A DNA stretch of 64,000 nucleotides from Piscicola geometra (taxonomy: Eukaryota; Annelida; Clitellata; Hirudinida; Piscicolidae), in the NCBI GenBank assembly GCA_943735955.1, contig OX030965.1:4337503-4401502 (forward strand), read 5' to 3'. Under the pieces are notes generated by a model. The model had not been told where the DNA came from, searched no databases, and saw only the letters and a program-made list of their open reading frames with translations. Positions 49,505 through 61,264 of the stretch are shown here, piece after piece (position 1 is the first letter of the stretch; each line of letters begins with the position of its first letter). The position numbers and the translations under genes are program-made.

Positions 49505-52500
49505 GTGAGTTTCCGCTAAGTGGGGGATGCGGAGATGGGAGTGAGAAGATGGATGGAGTGGGAATGGAATGGTTTGAAAGATGGGAGTGGGTTAGAAAAA
49601 GATAGGGTGGGTAGTAAGATAGAGGGTAAAAAGATAAGAGAGATAGGAAGTTGGGAGGGAGTTGATAACAAAAGAAATAAAAATTTATAGTTTTTATCTT
49701 TTGAAAGTTTTTCACAATTTTTTATTAATTAAACAAAATAATTTCACTAGTTTTTTTCTACAACAAACTGTCTAATTTTCATGAAAGCATTTGCAAACTT
49801 CACAAGTTTAGTTCTATATACATTTCGACCTAGATTAGATTAGTTTTCTTTTGCTTTTTTTCACACGTTTTTAGAGACAACTTTTTACAACTGTGTTTTT
49901 TAACACATTCAGTTTTTTTTCAATTAAGAACTCTTATTTTTAAACATACATCTTTTTTTTAATTCTAAGAAAAAAAAATTCCCAAATCAATTTTCTGTGA
50001 AATAAACAGTTTCTTTATTAAAAGTTTTTTGCATTTTTGTATATTTATTCAATTATTTTTTCCATGTTTTATTTAATAACATATACCACAACAGCATCTT
50101 CTACCAAATCACATCAACTCTCGTTCCACATCCATTGTTTTTCCAATGCCGAAAATGGCGTGGTAACTTTTTAAATTAACAATTTTTGTCTTTTCACTAC
50201 CCCTCTACTTCCTTCTAATTACCATCTCAAGTATTTTTTATTTTTTCATTTCTCACTTCCCTAATCTTTTTCTTTCCACTCTTCCTCGGAAAAACTCTTC
50301 CTCCACACCATTCCCATCTCAATCTCAAACCCCTTCTTCAACACCATTTCCATTTTTCAGACACCCTCCCCTTTCACACCTCCCTCATTTATCTTCAAAC
50401 CTTCCTCTACACCCCACATAATCCTCCACCTCTTTTCCAGACTTCTCCACGCCACAATACAATTCAGCGGGCCACCTCCTAATCACCTCCTCCTCCCTCC
50501 ATCTCCATCTGCCTCCTCCTCCTCCTCCCTCCAATCAGACCTCCAGGCGTCTTGAGTGCACTTTATGGCAGCACGTGGTATTGTCGTGTGGTGGGGGTGA
50601 TGATAATGATGGTGGTGTGTCAGCGTAGTGTGTCAGGGTAGTAGTAGTAGTGGTAGTGGTGATAATTTCAGGGTGGTGGTGGTTTTATGGTGGTGGTTTT
50701 ATGGTGGTGGTGGTGGTGGTGGTGGTGGTGGTGGGAGTGGTGGTGGTGATATCAGGGTAGTATGCAGTGGTGTCTGGGTAGTGGTGTGAGGGGACGTAGT
50801 GCTGTCAGGGGGGTGGTAGTAGGCAGTGGTGGTCATGTTATGATTGTGGTATGCATGATAAAAGTGTAATAGGGCTACGAGGAAGCTATGGTGGTGTCAT
50901 TCATTTTTTTTTTCAACAAAGTGAACGGTGAATAAGATAAAAATGATTTTACCAAAAATAACAATTAGAAAAAAAGCAAAATTGAATATATAACTGCAAT
51001 TACACTACTACATATGTCTAGAAAAACAAATATATATAAAACACAAAAACCAAATTTTTGTTACACATAAATATCCGTAGGGCTCACAGGCAAGACCACT
51101 ACAGTATTTATTGAGGTATTTCCAGCTACATCACACCCAGATATGAAATATCTAAGTTTTTAGAATAATTTTCTTTTTTTTATATACAAAAAAGACTTGC
51201 TAATATTAACGTTTTTGTATTTTTTTTCGATGCAGAAAGGTTTTTTGAAATTTCTGCATTATTTTGAAGCTATTTCTTTAAATATTAAAAAGACGTTTAG
51301 AAAATTGATTTTCATCATTTAAAAAATACATCTTGATACACTTGATCTAAAATGTCAAATATTTTTGGTTTATTAAACTAATAAACGGTTTAACCTAAAA
51401 TTATTTTTTAAACTTAAAATAAACAAAAAAAAGATCTCTTTGAAATTCGAAACTTGAAAGCTACAACAAAGACTGCCAATTAGGGGTTGTTTGTGGTCTC
51501 AATAAAGCGATCTAAGGAGAGGCATCAGAGAGTTACAGTAACTGTTGTTGCTGTAGTTATTGTTGGAGTTGTTATTGGTGTTGTTATTGTTGGATTTCTT
51601 ATTGTTTTTGTTGTCGTAGATATTATTGCTGTTGTTTTCACTGATTTTTTCTTTTTCGCTTTTGACGACTTCTGTTTAGAAAATAGATAAGAGTTCTAAT
51701 TTAAAGGCACTCTTACTTCTTCACACACACAAAAACACGCGCACACAAACGCACACACACACAAATACACACACACACACACACACAAACACACACACGC
51801 ACACACACACGAACACATCATTCCGCTAAGACAGCTGCAGAATAATCCCATTTCCTTAAAAACACATGGGGCAAACGGTTGTTCGCTTAGTCACATCCTC
51901 AACCACACTTTCACCCTATCTATACTTGTCATAATCTCTATTCCATTCAACATTCACTTTCTAACACTTTCCATTCCACATTGACACATTCTTTAGAACA
52001 TCCCAATCTCAATCCACGTTTAAACACCCATTCCAAGCTACAATTCTCGTTTCGAAAAACTTAATAATTTTTTACATTTTTGTAAACATTTTTTACACTT
52101 TTTTTTACATAGAAAAGGATTTTAATGAAAAATTCAATCTTTTTGCTTTTATGAAATAATTTTGTAGAATAATAAAACTCAACCGATGGTTTGAAGATAG
52201 TTTAATGGAAAGACATTGAAAAACAGTTTTAAAAAACGTTTTAAAAGTAAAAAATACTCAATAAACACTTAATTCCTAATAAAAAATCTTTAAACTAAAA
52301 AACAAAAATTTTCTATAAATTTTTATAGTTTTTAAAAAACAGCAAAAACCATTTTCTACATCCAAATGACGTCATAAAAATTAGCATAGATACAAAAAAA
52401 TGCAGAACAAAGAATAACTACATTTTTTGAATGTCAGGTACGAACAATAATACAAAATTCTTTTAAAAGCAATATTATGAAAGTGGGCGATTTTTTTCAT

Positions 52501-54202
52501 GCTATTAACATGTATTTATTGGAAGAAAAAATATTTTTAAGCGGAAATAATTGTAAATCAAAATTATGTTGGTCTTAAAAAAGATTAAACAAAGGTTTAC
52601 TTTTTCAGAAAGTTTCAACTAAGTTTTTGAACAATTAAAAATATAAAAATTGATTTATTCATGGATTTGGTTCAAGTGTAGGTTTAAGTATGTTTGGGAA
52701 ATCGACTAGCGAAGTGTTGCTAGTTTTCTGAGAACAAACATTACAACATCGATTTTCAAAAGATCTTGGAAATAATAATGGTATTTTTACTCTCGTTTAT
52801 ATTTATCTCTTTTTAATAAATAGTTTTCTTTTGAGATAAACTTTCGAATTTACACTTTAATAAATATATATATAAAATATATAAAATATTAAATTATATA
52901 AATAAGCGATAAATTTGAAAAAAAATTATGTAAACAAAAATAATTTAAATATGTTTTATGAATTACATTTTAAAAGTCCCTAATCTTTTTTGAGCTGTGA
53001 GTCTATTAAGTACCGTGTCTCTAAAAAGCACTCAGAAGAGATAATTGAACACGGGTACGGGGGGTTATGTTGAAATGTATTTCTGGTAAAAAGGTGCGTT
53101 GTATCAAAGAGGCAAGGCTGATGTTCGCTGGAACATTTATTGAACTACAAAGAAGCAACTAAAACATAAATTAAAATATATGATAGATTTAGCTCTAACG
53201 CTAATGTATAAATTTCAAAAATACTATTATTTAAGATCTATTTCGTCCGAGGTAGTTTCCCTTAAAGGACCAAGGAAAATTTGTTATGGCGACTTCGTTC
53301 AAGGTCTATTTTGGTCGTATACCAGTGGTTTCTGTTAAGATATTTAACTAATTATTGTTTATTATTTTTTATAACTTATAATATTTGTATAGTTTCACAT
53401 TTATGGGCAGAGTTTTATCCAGAAGTTATCTAAATATCTTTTGGATAGACAGAATAAAAACGACAAAAGATAGAAACTTAAAACTATTCTTTATTTATTC
53501 AATTATGTTTTATCTCGTTAAATTTATTTTTGCTTAAATTTAATTTTTTCAAACTATAAAAATGTTCGTTTATAACGAAAATCAACTTTTAAGTTGTTTT
53601 TTAGGAATTTGGCTTTTGGATTCTTGAGAAAAATTATAATTATCTAATTTGATAAAGTCAGTGATAATGAATGATAATTTAATGAATTTCATATTATATA
53701 ATTTTTTTAAATCAATTTATCTATTTTAAAATTTATTTCATTATTTTTTTACTTACACTGTAATTCATTCATTAATTGGCTTTTACTAAGTATCAACATT
53801 CTGAATTTCCATATTTGAACATTCATTTTCTGTTTGTGACTTAAAGTTTTCGAAATCACTAGAAATGTATTTTATATTTTCAGTATATTCGTATAATAAG
53901 CAAGGCAATGGCTATTTGCAAAAGTCAAGACGTTTTTAGCCTAAACTTTGAGGTTAGATTATAAGTTATAAGATCATTATTTGTTAATGGATTAGAAGTT
54001 TCAAATAAACTCTCAAAACTATAATTTATTATTATAACTTAATTTTAATAAATACTTTGGCATACTTCCCATAAATATGAAGCTTTACACTAATCAAACT
54101 TCAAATACATATCAAATAAAATTTTCCTATTCATAACTATTGTATAATTATTTTTTAAAATAAAATAAATGTTTAAATACTATTATCCTATCCACATCAC
54201 AG
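49505..54202. other. Gene-poor region before the zinc-finger exon
   Basis: Pyrimidine-rich DNA at 50170-50560 includes an acceptor-like TCTTTTCCAG (50448-50457). A G/T-rich tract (GGTGGT) occupies 50580-50830 and (CA)n 51725-51815. The block 53240-53335 is less AT-rich and may be an old repeat. No coding exon could be defended. Confidence 0.4.
51725..51815. repeat. (CA)n microsatellite, interrupted
   Basis: CA dinucleotides with A/G interruptions. Confidence 0.9.
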
Positions 54203-55426
54203 GATTTTCCATCCCCTGAAAGTTTCTGCTTGGACTTGGACAAAAAGTATTCACTGGATGAGTTCATGGGGCACCTGAAAGTCCACTTCAAAGTTGACTT
54301 CTTCGAGGTGATGAACCAGCAGTACGACCTGAACACTTTCAGTGGATTCATCGATGCTCGGATCATGATAACCCTTAAAAAGCCATCAGAACACTCTTTG
54401 CAATCCAATGATGCTCCTCTAAGTGATGATGATATACAGTCAAAGATCATTGATGATAAACTTAAATCATCTGAACTTGAATATTTTGTTCCTTCTGGAA
54501 CTTTCAACATTCCAGAAGATGAGGCATCTACTTTTCAGCAAAACAAGAAAATAAAAATGGAAAAAAGGCCAATGGAGGGGGAGGTACGTGTTTCGAAGCC
54601 TTTGTGTGAGCTGTGTGGACAGGTTTTTCACCAGCAACGAACCTACGCCAAACACATGTTGACTGAGCACGGAGAAACTGTCCTTCCCACTGTGGCACAA
54701 CGAATATTTTCTTGTTCCAAATGCCAGCAAGATTTTCCTGCCAGGCATTTGCTGCAAAAACACGAGATGGAGCACAAGGGGTTCTACTTCAAATGCACGC
54801 GTTGTAAAGGCGCGAACCCGCTGAAGTTTCCTTCTTATTCCCAACTGAGAACGCACTACCTTCTCATTCACATGGTGATCAAGTGCAAGCACTGCTCCGA
54901 CGTGTGTTACGGCCGCACCCGCTACAACCAGCATCTAGCCGAAAAACACGCTGAACACAGGCCCGAGAAAGGCATGAAAGGCGATTTGAAAAAACACACT
55001 TGTCCCACGTGCAAACATGTTTTCTTCCACGCCGTCAAGTTCCAGGAGCATTTACTTTTCCAAAAGAACGGACAATGTTTCGTATGTCCCGTGTGCGAGA
55101 AGAGCATGAAGAATCGCAAATGCCTCAAGTACCACATGACAACTCACGGCGTCGGCAAGCGCAAAGAGTGTCAGGAGTGTGACAATACGTTCGCGCAAAA
55201 CTCCGCTCTGGTCCAGCACATCCGCATGAACCACCCCCACGTCCTGCCAGACAAATACCGCGGTGACGTCGCTTGTGACATTTGCCAAAAAAACTTCCGC
55301 ACAAGGACCGCCCTGGTCTCGCATAAGATAACTGCCCATGAGGAATTGATGAAAAGATGTCCTAAGTGTTCGCGTCCGTTCACATCTTCCGCCGCTTTAA
55401 GTAATCACATGCATCATTGTAATTGA
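54203..55426 (+). CDS. C2H2 zinc-finger protein, terminal exon
   Basis: A long open exon begins after the acceptor CCACATCACAG (54192-54202) in phase 0 (GATTTTCCATCC) and ends with TGA at 55424-55426, giving 407 residues. The first methionine in frame is far inside, so upstream exons are required. Residues 1-125 are acidic, with no recognised BTB or KRAB box. The rest holds nine C2H2-type fingers, for example CELCGQVFHQQRTYAKHMLTEH, CPVCEKSMKNRKCLKYHMTTH and CDICQKNFRTRTALVSHK. The third is stretched (CTRCKGANPLKFPSYSQLRT), the fifth lacks a normal second histidine (it ends QKNGQC), and the last is C2HC. Linkers are not the TGEKP type, so this is not a KRAB-like poly-finger protein. A nuclear nucleic-acid-binding role is inferred from the family. 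Base composition is clearly GC-richer than the flanks. It is convergent with the BBOF1-like gene downstream. Confidence 0.9.
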   Translation, partial: DFPSPESFCLDLDKKYSLDEFMGHLKVHFKVDFFEVMNQQYDLNTFSGFIDARIMITLKKPSEHSLQSNDAPLSDDDIQSKIIDDKLKSSELEYFVPSGTFNIPEDEASTFQQNKKIKMEKRPMEGEVRVSKPLCELCGQVFHQQRTYAKHMLTEHGETVLPTVAQRIFSCSKCQQDFPARHLLQKHEMEHKGFYFKCTRCKGANPLKFPSYSQLRTHYLLIHMVIKCKHCSDVCYGRTRYNQHLAEKHAEHRPEKGMKGDLKKHTCPTCKHVFFHAVKFQEHLLFQKNGQCFVCPVCEKSMKNRKCLKYHMTTHGVGKRKECQECDNTFAQNSALVQHIRMNHPHVLPDKYRGDVACDICQKNFRTRTALVSHKITAHEELMKRCPKCSRPFTSSAALSNHMHHCN

Positions 55427-55432
55427 GTGTGT

Positions 55433-55561
<129 letters not shown>

Positions 55562-55580
55562 ATTTATAACTTTTAAGCAA

Positions 55581-55586
55581 AATAAA
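55581..55586 (+). terminator. AATAAA polyadenylation signal of the zinc-finger gene
   Basis: The first AATAAA after the stop, 155 bp downstream and just behind the (GT)n tract. Confidence 0.55.
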
Positions 55587-55810
55587 TTACATTTATTATT
55601 ATTTATTTATTTATTTACTTGTAGAACTAGTAAACTCCGAAGGAATTTATTATGAATAGAATTACGGTGATCCGAATATTTAGGAGAACTCATTTTATAT
55701 TGGAAATTATAAATTCTTTGAAATTATGGCATCATATTGCATGAGATGTTTATCATAGATAGGCTTTTATGAAGTGTAAAAACAAAAAAGATGAATTCAC
55801 TAAAGATGGT

Positions 55811-55816
55811 TTTATT
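55811..55816 (-). terminator. AATAAA polyadenylation signal of the BBOF1-like gene
   Basis: Minus-strand AATAAA about 240 bp after the TGA at 56053-56051. Together with the signal at 55581 it leaves only about 220 bp between the two convergent transcripts. Confidence 0.45.
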
Positions 55817-56050
55817 ATGACATTTTTTCATAATGTTTCAAAATTTAAGACATTAGTTCGTTGACCAGGTCCGTTTTGTGACTTTAAAGCTCGTATTTAA
55901 ATCATTTTAGAAAATTCAGTGATTTTGAAATACTAATAAATTATGCGTGCGATGTGGGATTGGGTGAGTAAGCAATGGATAGTTTTGATCACATTAAGCT
56001 TTAATATTAATTTATATTTTGTTGCGTAATAAAAACTGAGTCTGCATTTT

Positions 56051-58884
56051 TCACAGCGTCCTCTCTCGATCTGAAAAAGATAATAGATTAATAAGTTTCT
56101 AGTTTTATTTCTCTACTTATAACTCAGATTTCGAAATAATTTAGTATGCATTTACCATATTTTAAAATTAAACTCAAAAACACAAACTCTTGGTAAAAAT
56201 CAGTGATTTGTAGGGTCTGATCCAATTTCTTAGGTTCTTTCTCATCAATATCAGCTTGATTTCCATTAGATCGATTGTTATTTTTATTTTTGAAATCGCC
56301 ATTATTATTGTTTTTTGTGTTTTTTGAAGTTTTATTGTCTGAATGCTTGAGTTTGTGAATTAGAACTACCAAGACCTTTTCTTTATCCTTCCAGCTCATT
56401 GAGCTTATGTCGAGATCCCTTTATAATTTAATTAATTGAAATAACTTATTAAACTATTTTTATTAAGTTATATAAAAAAACCTTACAAATCACAGTTATT
56501 AATTTATTATAATAGAAAAAAGATCAAACAAACTTGTCAAATCCAGCAGACGAAATTCTTCCTTCTCTTTTGTCTTTTTCCATTTCACCATCAACATCTC
56601 TGGTACACACTTCACTATGACTATTATCAGCATCACCACCATCATCATCACCATTGTTTAAGTCATCAAATTGCGTTATTATTCTAGGGTAGGATGTCTT
56701 TCTTTTCAGAGCTTTCATCATTTTTTTGTTAAATTCTATTTTTCTCTTTTCTTGGTTTTCTTTTCTGTAATTTTTTTATTCATTCACTGTTCTTACTTTT
56801 TTATTTATATTTCATTTATCGGTATTGTAAAGAATTTAGCTTCAAAACTATTTTAAAAGAAAAAAAATATTAATCCCACCTTTCGACTGCCATCTCCCTT
56901 CTAACGTCAGCCAATGCTTCAAATAAAAACTCATCCACATCACCAATTTTCTTCAGCAATTTTTTGTTGGTTATTTTTGTCTTTTTTATTTCTTTTTCTT
57001 TAATATTCAACATTTTTTCTAGACTGGTTAGCTTTGCTTTTACGACGAAATCTTCTCCACACTCCACCAATTCTAGTCCCATTTCGTTTTTTTCGTTCAA
57101 GTTATCTATTCTTTCTTCTAATAATTTTATCTTTTCTTCAAGCTTTAATTATTTATATTATAATTTTTATAACATCTTGATAAACAAGTGGCATTTGACC
57201 TAAGATCCTCTTTACCAATCAAACACTTCGTCATTTCAATAATCAACCACTAATCATTTGTATAGCGCCCTTTGCGAAGCGAACAAAACGCTCAGCCATC
57301 ACGTTTTGAACAAATACGACTTCAGGCCTCGACGGAAAGCCATTTCCAAATATTGAGCGTTTTTATGCATGAAAGTAACGTTTAATTAAGTTTTAAATAC
57401 TTCAATATTCTAGAACTTTTTTTTATATATTAAATAAATAAATAACAAAAGTGAACGCCAAAGCACTCACCTCGATGACATATTTCTTCAACTTCCTAAT
57501 CTGCATCACTTTTTGCCTAACCATCAGATCATAGACTTCTTTTTCACTTTTTAGGTTCTCATTAGCTTCTTTCAAGCTCTCCTTCATCCTCTTACAACGC
57601 TCCAGCTCACCCAATTGGTGGTTCAACACCTTCATCAGTCGCACGTTGTCTTCGAATATGCTCCGCGTGGTTTGGTCATATTTTCTGGGAAAAAGACCCG
57701 GGTTTTGAGTTGGTAGATAGGATTTAAATTGAATTTTACAAATTGATAACACATTTTTGGAACATTTTTAGGGAATATTTTAACGTTAATGTTTCACCTA
57801 GAAACTTTGTGGAATAAAAAATATAATAGAATTTGTAATTGTATCGTATAATAAATTCTTAAGATTCAAATAATTCATCTAATAAGTATTTATCTAATAT
57901 TTGACATATTTTTGTTTTTGGGATCATCAAAAAGCTCTTTCGTACCTCAAGTTTGCGGACTGAAGTCTCTTATCAAGAACATCCAAGCGTTTATTTGTTT
58001 TCGCTGTGTTCTCTGCCTGATGTTACATTTGATATAGAAAAAATTATATTGCAATAGTTGAAACAATTTTTTTAAATAATGAAAAAGTAATTATGACTCA
58101 CCTCACTTAGATTTCTTCTTAGATTATCTGAGATGGTTTTGAAATCGCTGAAAAAGACAAGTCTGTCCGCCAGGTGTCGTAACTCTCCCTTTTGAGCCCT
58201 GTTCTCGTCCTCCAGAAGACTCAATCGGTGATCATAACGGTGGATCTGGATGGTGGAATATATTTGATTTAAAATTAAATATTAGTTCAAGCATTTCATT
58301 ACATTTATTATTCTATTTATTTCCTTTTTCTCATTATTTGTCCTTTTCTATTTTTTGAAATATGAATAATATTTTTGACAAATTCATTTAGTGCTAAATA
58401 TATTTTCACTATGGAGGGCAACGAGTACAAAATGTAAGACCCGCATACTTGGAAACATGACCCGAATATGATAGAAAAAAATGGAGGAACTGCTGCTAAT
58501 CTTGGGGGGGTCCTACGCAGAATGGGCGCGGATCCTGGGTGGGGGTACTGGGATCACTACCATTAAGGTAGACCCCAAACTACTAAAAAAAAGAAAGATC
58601 CGGACCCCAGGACCCCCCCGGGATCGCCGCCCATGGTACCCGTTGCCTTTTCTAATTCTAACCAACGCTTCTTTCTCCATTAAATATTCTTTATGGACTG
58701 TTCCCAACTTTTCTACAAGTTCTTTCAACTGTTTAATATAAATAATATAAGATTCATAAATTTTTTAAAGTTTGATTCTTTAATTAGTTTTACAGCAAAC
58801 CTGTTTTTCTTTGCTCAAAGCTACGCATTTCCAATACTCATCGTTACAAACTACCACACCTTCATGCGTATCAGAGGCCCGCAT
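56051..58884 (-). CDS. BBOF1: Basal body-orientation factor 1-like ciliary coiled-coil protein, nine exons
   Basis: Exons on the minus strand: 58884-58801 (ATG), 58728-58663, 58245-58102, 58016-57946, 57684-57471, 57142-56880, 56764-56534, 56418-56156, 56070-56051 (TGA). All phases join, giving 451 residues; vertebrate BBOF1 is somewhat longer (about 530). It is predicted to be almost wholly coiled coil. Segments that follow the family in order are RSIFEDNVRLMKVLNHQL (core), EKEVYDLMVRQKVMQIRKL, VDEFLFEALADVRREM, NKKMMKALKRKTSYPRI and DLDISSMSWKDKEKVLVVL, the last matching the conserved TW-EKE-VL box near the C terminus. In multiciliated vertebrate cells BBOF1 acts at basal bodies and the axoneme to keep ciliary orientation. 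The same role is inferred here. An Asn/Asp-rich insert lies in exons 7-8. About 40 residues between exons 2-3 and between exons 4-5 seem missing relative to vertebrates, so a small exon may have been overlooked. Confidence 0.85.
57255..57365. repeat. Short dispersed-repeat-like block in BBOF1 intron 5
   Basis: CATTTGTATAGCGCCCTTTG followed by AACGCTCAGCC resembles the TATAGCGCC...GCGCTCA blocks of short repeats widespread in marine invertebrate genomes. The family assignment is from memory and unproven. Confidence 0.3.
58483..58632 (-). mobile_element. MITE-like element, copy 2, in BBOF1 intron 2
   Basis: Inverse-orientation relative of the element at 8684-8835, about 150 bp. The end at 58622-58632 (GATCGCCGCCC) is perfect. 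The other end (GGAGGAACTGCTG) is a decayed version of GGCGGCGATCTGCTG. Inner matches include ATCCGGACCCC and ACCATTAAG. The exon 2 donor (TTG|GTTAGA) lies about 30 bp away, so the insertion did not break the exon. Confidence 0.7.
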
Positions 58885-59955
58885 TTTGATTTTTTGAAGA
58901 AAAAATACTTATTTATTTGAATTATATTTATTTAGCGATATATTTAAAGTTTTTGAGTTTTAAATAAAACTTTTTTTAATTTATTGAAAAATACTTGTAA
59001 TCATTCAATTTATTGAATGATTACAAGAAATTTGTAAAATTTATATTTTAAATTAATTTATAGACCATATAGAATGTTGCATTTCTCAAGAACCATAACG
59101 TCTGTATTTAAAGACATCGTATTATTTGTGTTAGTAGAATATGTATTAAACAAAAAACTAAAAATAAAATCCGGTTATGCTTTTGAAAAAAAATAAATAA
59201 AAAACACTAAAAATATTTTTTATATATTAATAATTGAAAGCTAATCACGCTATTGTAGTAGTAATCAGAACTCGATTACACGATGGCAACATGATTATGA
59301 CGGCTTGGTAATGAGATTTGAAATATTTATGAGCATGGATTTATTTGTATAACAACATCAATATACGTTCATTTTGATGCAAGCTTATAGCTTCACAAAT
59401 TAAATTTAAATAATTAAAAGTCATAATATTTTAAACATTTTACAAATCCACTTTAAAAGTCTTTACAAACTCATCAACTCCAGTAAAAACTATAACAAAA
59501 AACAGCCGTTCATTGATGAAAAACTCCTTCAAATATGTAGCCAATGTTTTTAAACTAACTTTTCGCTAGCCAGCATCCAATACAAAAATACAATCTTTGA
59601 CTTGAAACCCTAAAAAGAAAGTAAGAAAAAAAAGCACCGTTAAAACACTTGAAATCAAGATCTGGATTCTTATATAAAAAATAGAGAAAAAACATGGGTG
59701 AAGCTGTGTGTGCTCGCACAAGACAGACCCATTAGGTGATTGGTGGTCTTTGTCCCGACAAGACAACATGCAAAAATAAAATATAGAGTTAAATACACTA
59801 GTAGACTCAAAGTTGAACTTATTGGTTTTACTCATGCCGGCGTTTCTATACAACTTGGAGCAGAAACTCCTTTTGTTCTTTCCTTGAAATGCCAAAAATG
59901 TCAGCTTCAAACTTTGTTTGTAGTTCTTTTCTATGATAAAAGTTTCCTTTTTTTA
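58885..59955. other. Spacer between BBOF1 start and hAT remnant
   Basis: It should contain the BBOF1 promoter (minus strand). An inverted repeat AATCATTCAATTTATTGAATGATT lies near 58999-59023. A frame near 59740-59930 (plus) encodes a protein-like stretch (LKVELIGFTHAGVSIQLGAE) but has no splice or homology support. Confidence 0.35.
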
Positions 59956-60252
59956 ATGGGCTCTGGCATGGGGGGCGGAGCAGGGTGGGCCAAGTGGGCC
60001 ACGGTCCACCCAATATTTAGAGCTAATGGGCCACAATGTATTTGGCCCACCCAAAAAACAACTGTGGTAATCATTTGGCAAACTGTTTAATGTACAACAC
60101 TATTCGAGGTTCTAACTTATAAAATTTGTTAAACTATTTTATTAGGAACTCATTTTATCAAACGAATTTTTTAACTAAACCATTATTGCCTGGTTTAACG
60201 ATGCCGATGTGAGACGTGACACTCACAAAACCATTTATTCAGCAGTGGCAAC

Positions 60253-61030
60253 CAGTGTTATTTTCGTAACAAAAACAAAAACGAAAACGACAATTCTGAA
60301 TAATCGTTCCACGAAAACGAAAATAAAAACTAAATTTATTTTTACAACGAAAACGAAAATAAAAACTATAATTATTTCCAAAACGAAACTGAAATAAAAA
60401 CTATAATTATTTTCAAAACGAAAATGTTAAAGTATGCCATAATATGGAAATTTATAATTTATATAAAAAATATATGTCTCTGTTATAAACATTATCTTTG
60501 GGCTTTATGGAAGTAGCGCCATTTATAAAACGTTATTTATTACCGCTTCGCATTGTCAATTAAATTATCACTTATTTTAATCGTGAATTTGATATTACTC
60601 AATAATTTACGTACTCAATTATTATCATATTTCAATTGACTGTTAATTTTTGAAACTCATTTGTTGTTAATATACAGTTCTCTTTTACTGTTTCATTTTA
60701 CGATCAATTACTTTTTTAGATATAAAAAATAGTGTTCAAAGTTGTAAATTGATATATTTTTAAAACTAAAATGAAAATAAAAAATTTAATTATTTTCAAA
60801 ACTGAAACGAAAATAAAAACTTTAATTATTTTCAAAACTGAAACGAAAATAAAAACTTTAATTATTTTCAAAACGAAAACGTAAATAAAAACTTTAATTA
60901 TTTTCAAAACAAAAACGAAAATAAAAACTATAATTAATTCCAAAACGAAACTGAAATAAAAACTATAATTAATTCCAAAACGAAACTGAAATAAAAACTA
61001 TAATTATTTTATGAAACGAAAATAACACTG
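60253..61030. mobile_element. 778-bp non-autonomous hAT-type element nested in the hAT remnant
   Basis: Begins CAGTGTTATTTTCGTAAC and ends with the complement (ACGAAAATAACACTG), a 15-16-bp terminal inverted repeat starting CAGTG as in many hAT elements. It is flanked by the perfect 8-bp duplication GTGGCAAC (60245-60252 and 61031-61038). Removing it and one duplication restores a continuous hAT reading frame across the junction. Inside both ends are tandem arrays of an about 30-bp unit, AAAACGAAAATAAAAACT plus ATAATTATTTTC (left 60290-60425, right 60760-61020). The core (60430-60740) is unique AT-rich DNA without an open frame. Confidence 0.88.
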
Positions 61031-61264
61031 GTGGCAACCCTGGTCATGCTTCCTAGCACCATTTCGTCATGTGAACGTTCGTTCTCCGGGCTGCGACGAC
61101 AAAAAACGTATTTACGATCGACAATGGGACAGGAAAGACTGAATTCAATCATGATGTCAAATGTGCACCTTGACTTGATGGACAGTATTATCATTGTTTC
61201 AGTGGCAAATGAGTTTGCCAGTCTAAATGACTTACGTAAAAAACACTATGAACATTTTTCGTGA
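61031..61264 (+). pseudogene. hAT transposase C-terminal dimerisation fragment
   Basis: About 77 residues in one frame ending in TGA. They contain LPSTISSCERSFSGLRRQKT and YLRSTMGQERLNSIMM, the hallmark ERSFS...LK.YLRS.M.QERL block of hAT transposases (dimerisation domain). The preceding residues (IYSAVAT) are on the other side of the inserted 778-bp element. The catalytic Asp/Glu region and BED finger are absent, so it is non-functional. Confidence 0.88.

Noticed and set aside
54148..55383. Minus-strand frames opposite the zinc-finger exon
   Set aside because: Antisense shadows; the plus-strand frame has nine well-formed finger motifs.
58481..58741. 86-codon plus-strand frame and its 71-codon antisense partner
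   Set aside because: They run through MITE copy 2 and BBOF1 exon 2. Only the antisense part 58728-58663 is a real exon.
59740..60090. 116-codon plus-strand frame with a protein-like stretch (KIKYRVKYTSRLKVELIGFT)
   Set aside because: It crosses the left border of the hAT relic. No acceptor or donor and no recognised family support it, so it is left as a curiosity.
60716..60943. Minus-strand 75-codon frame with KIIKVFIFV repeats
   Set aside because: Translation of the subterminal tandem units of the nested hAT element.
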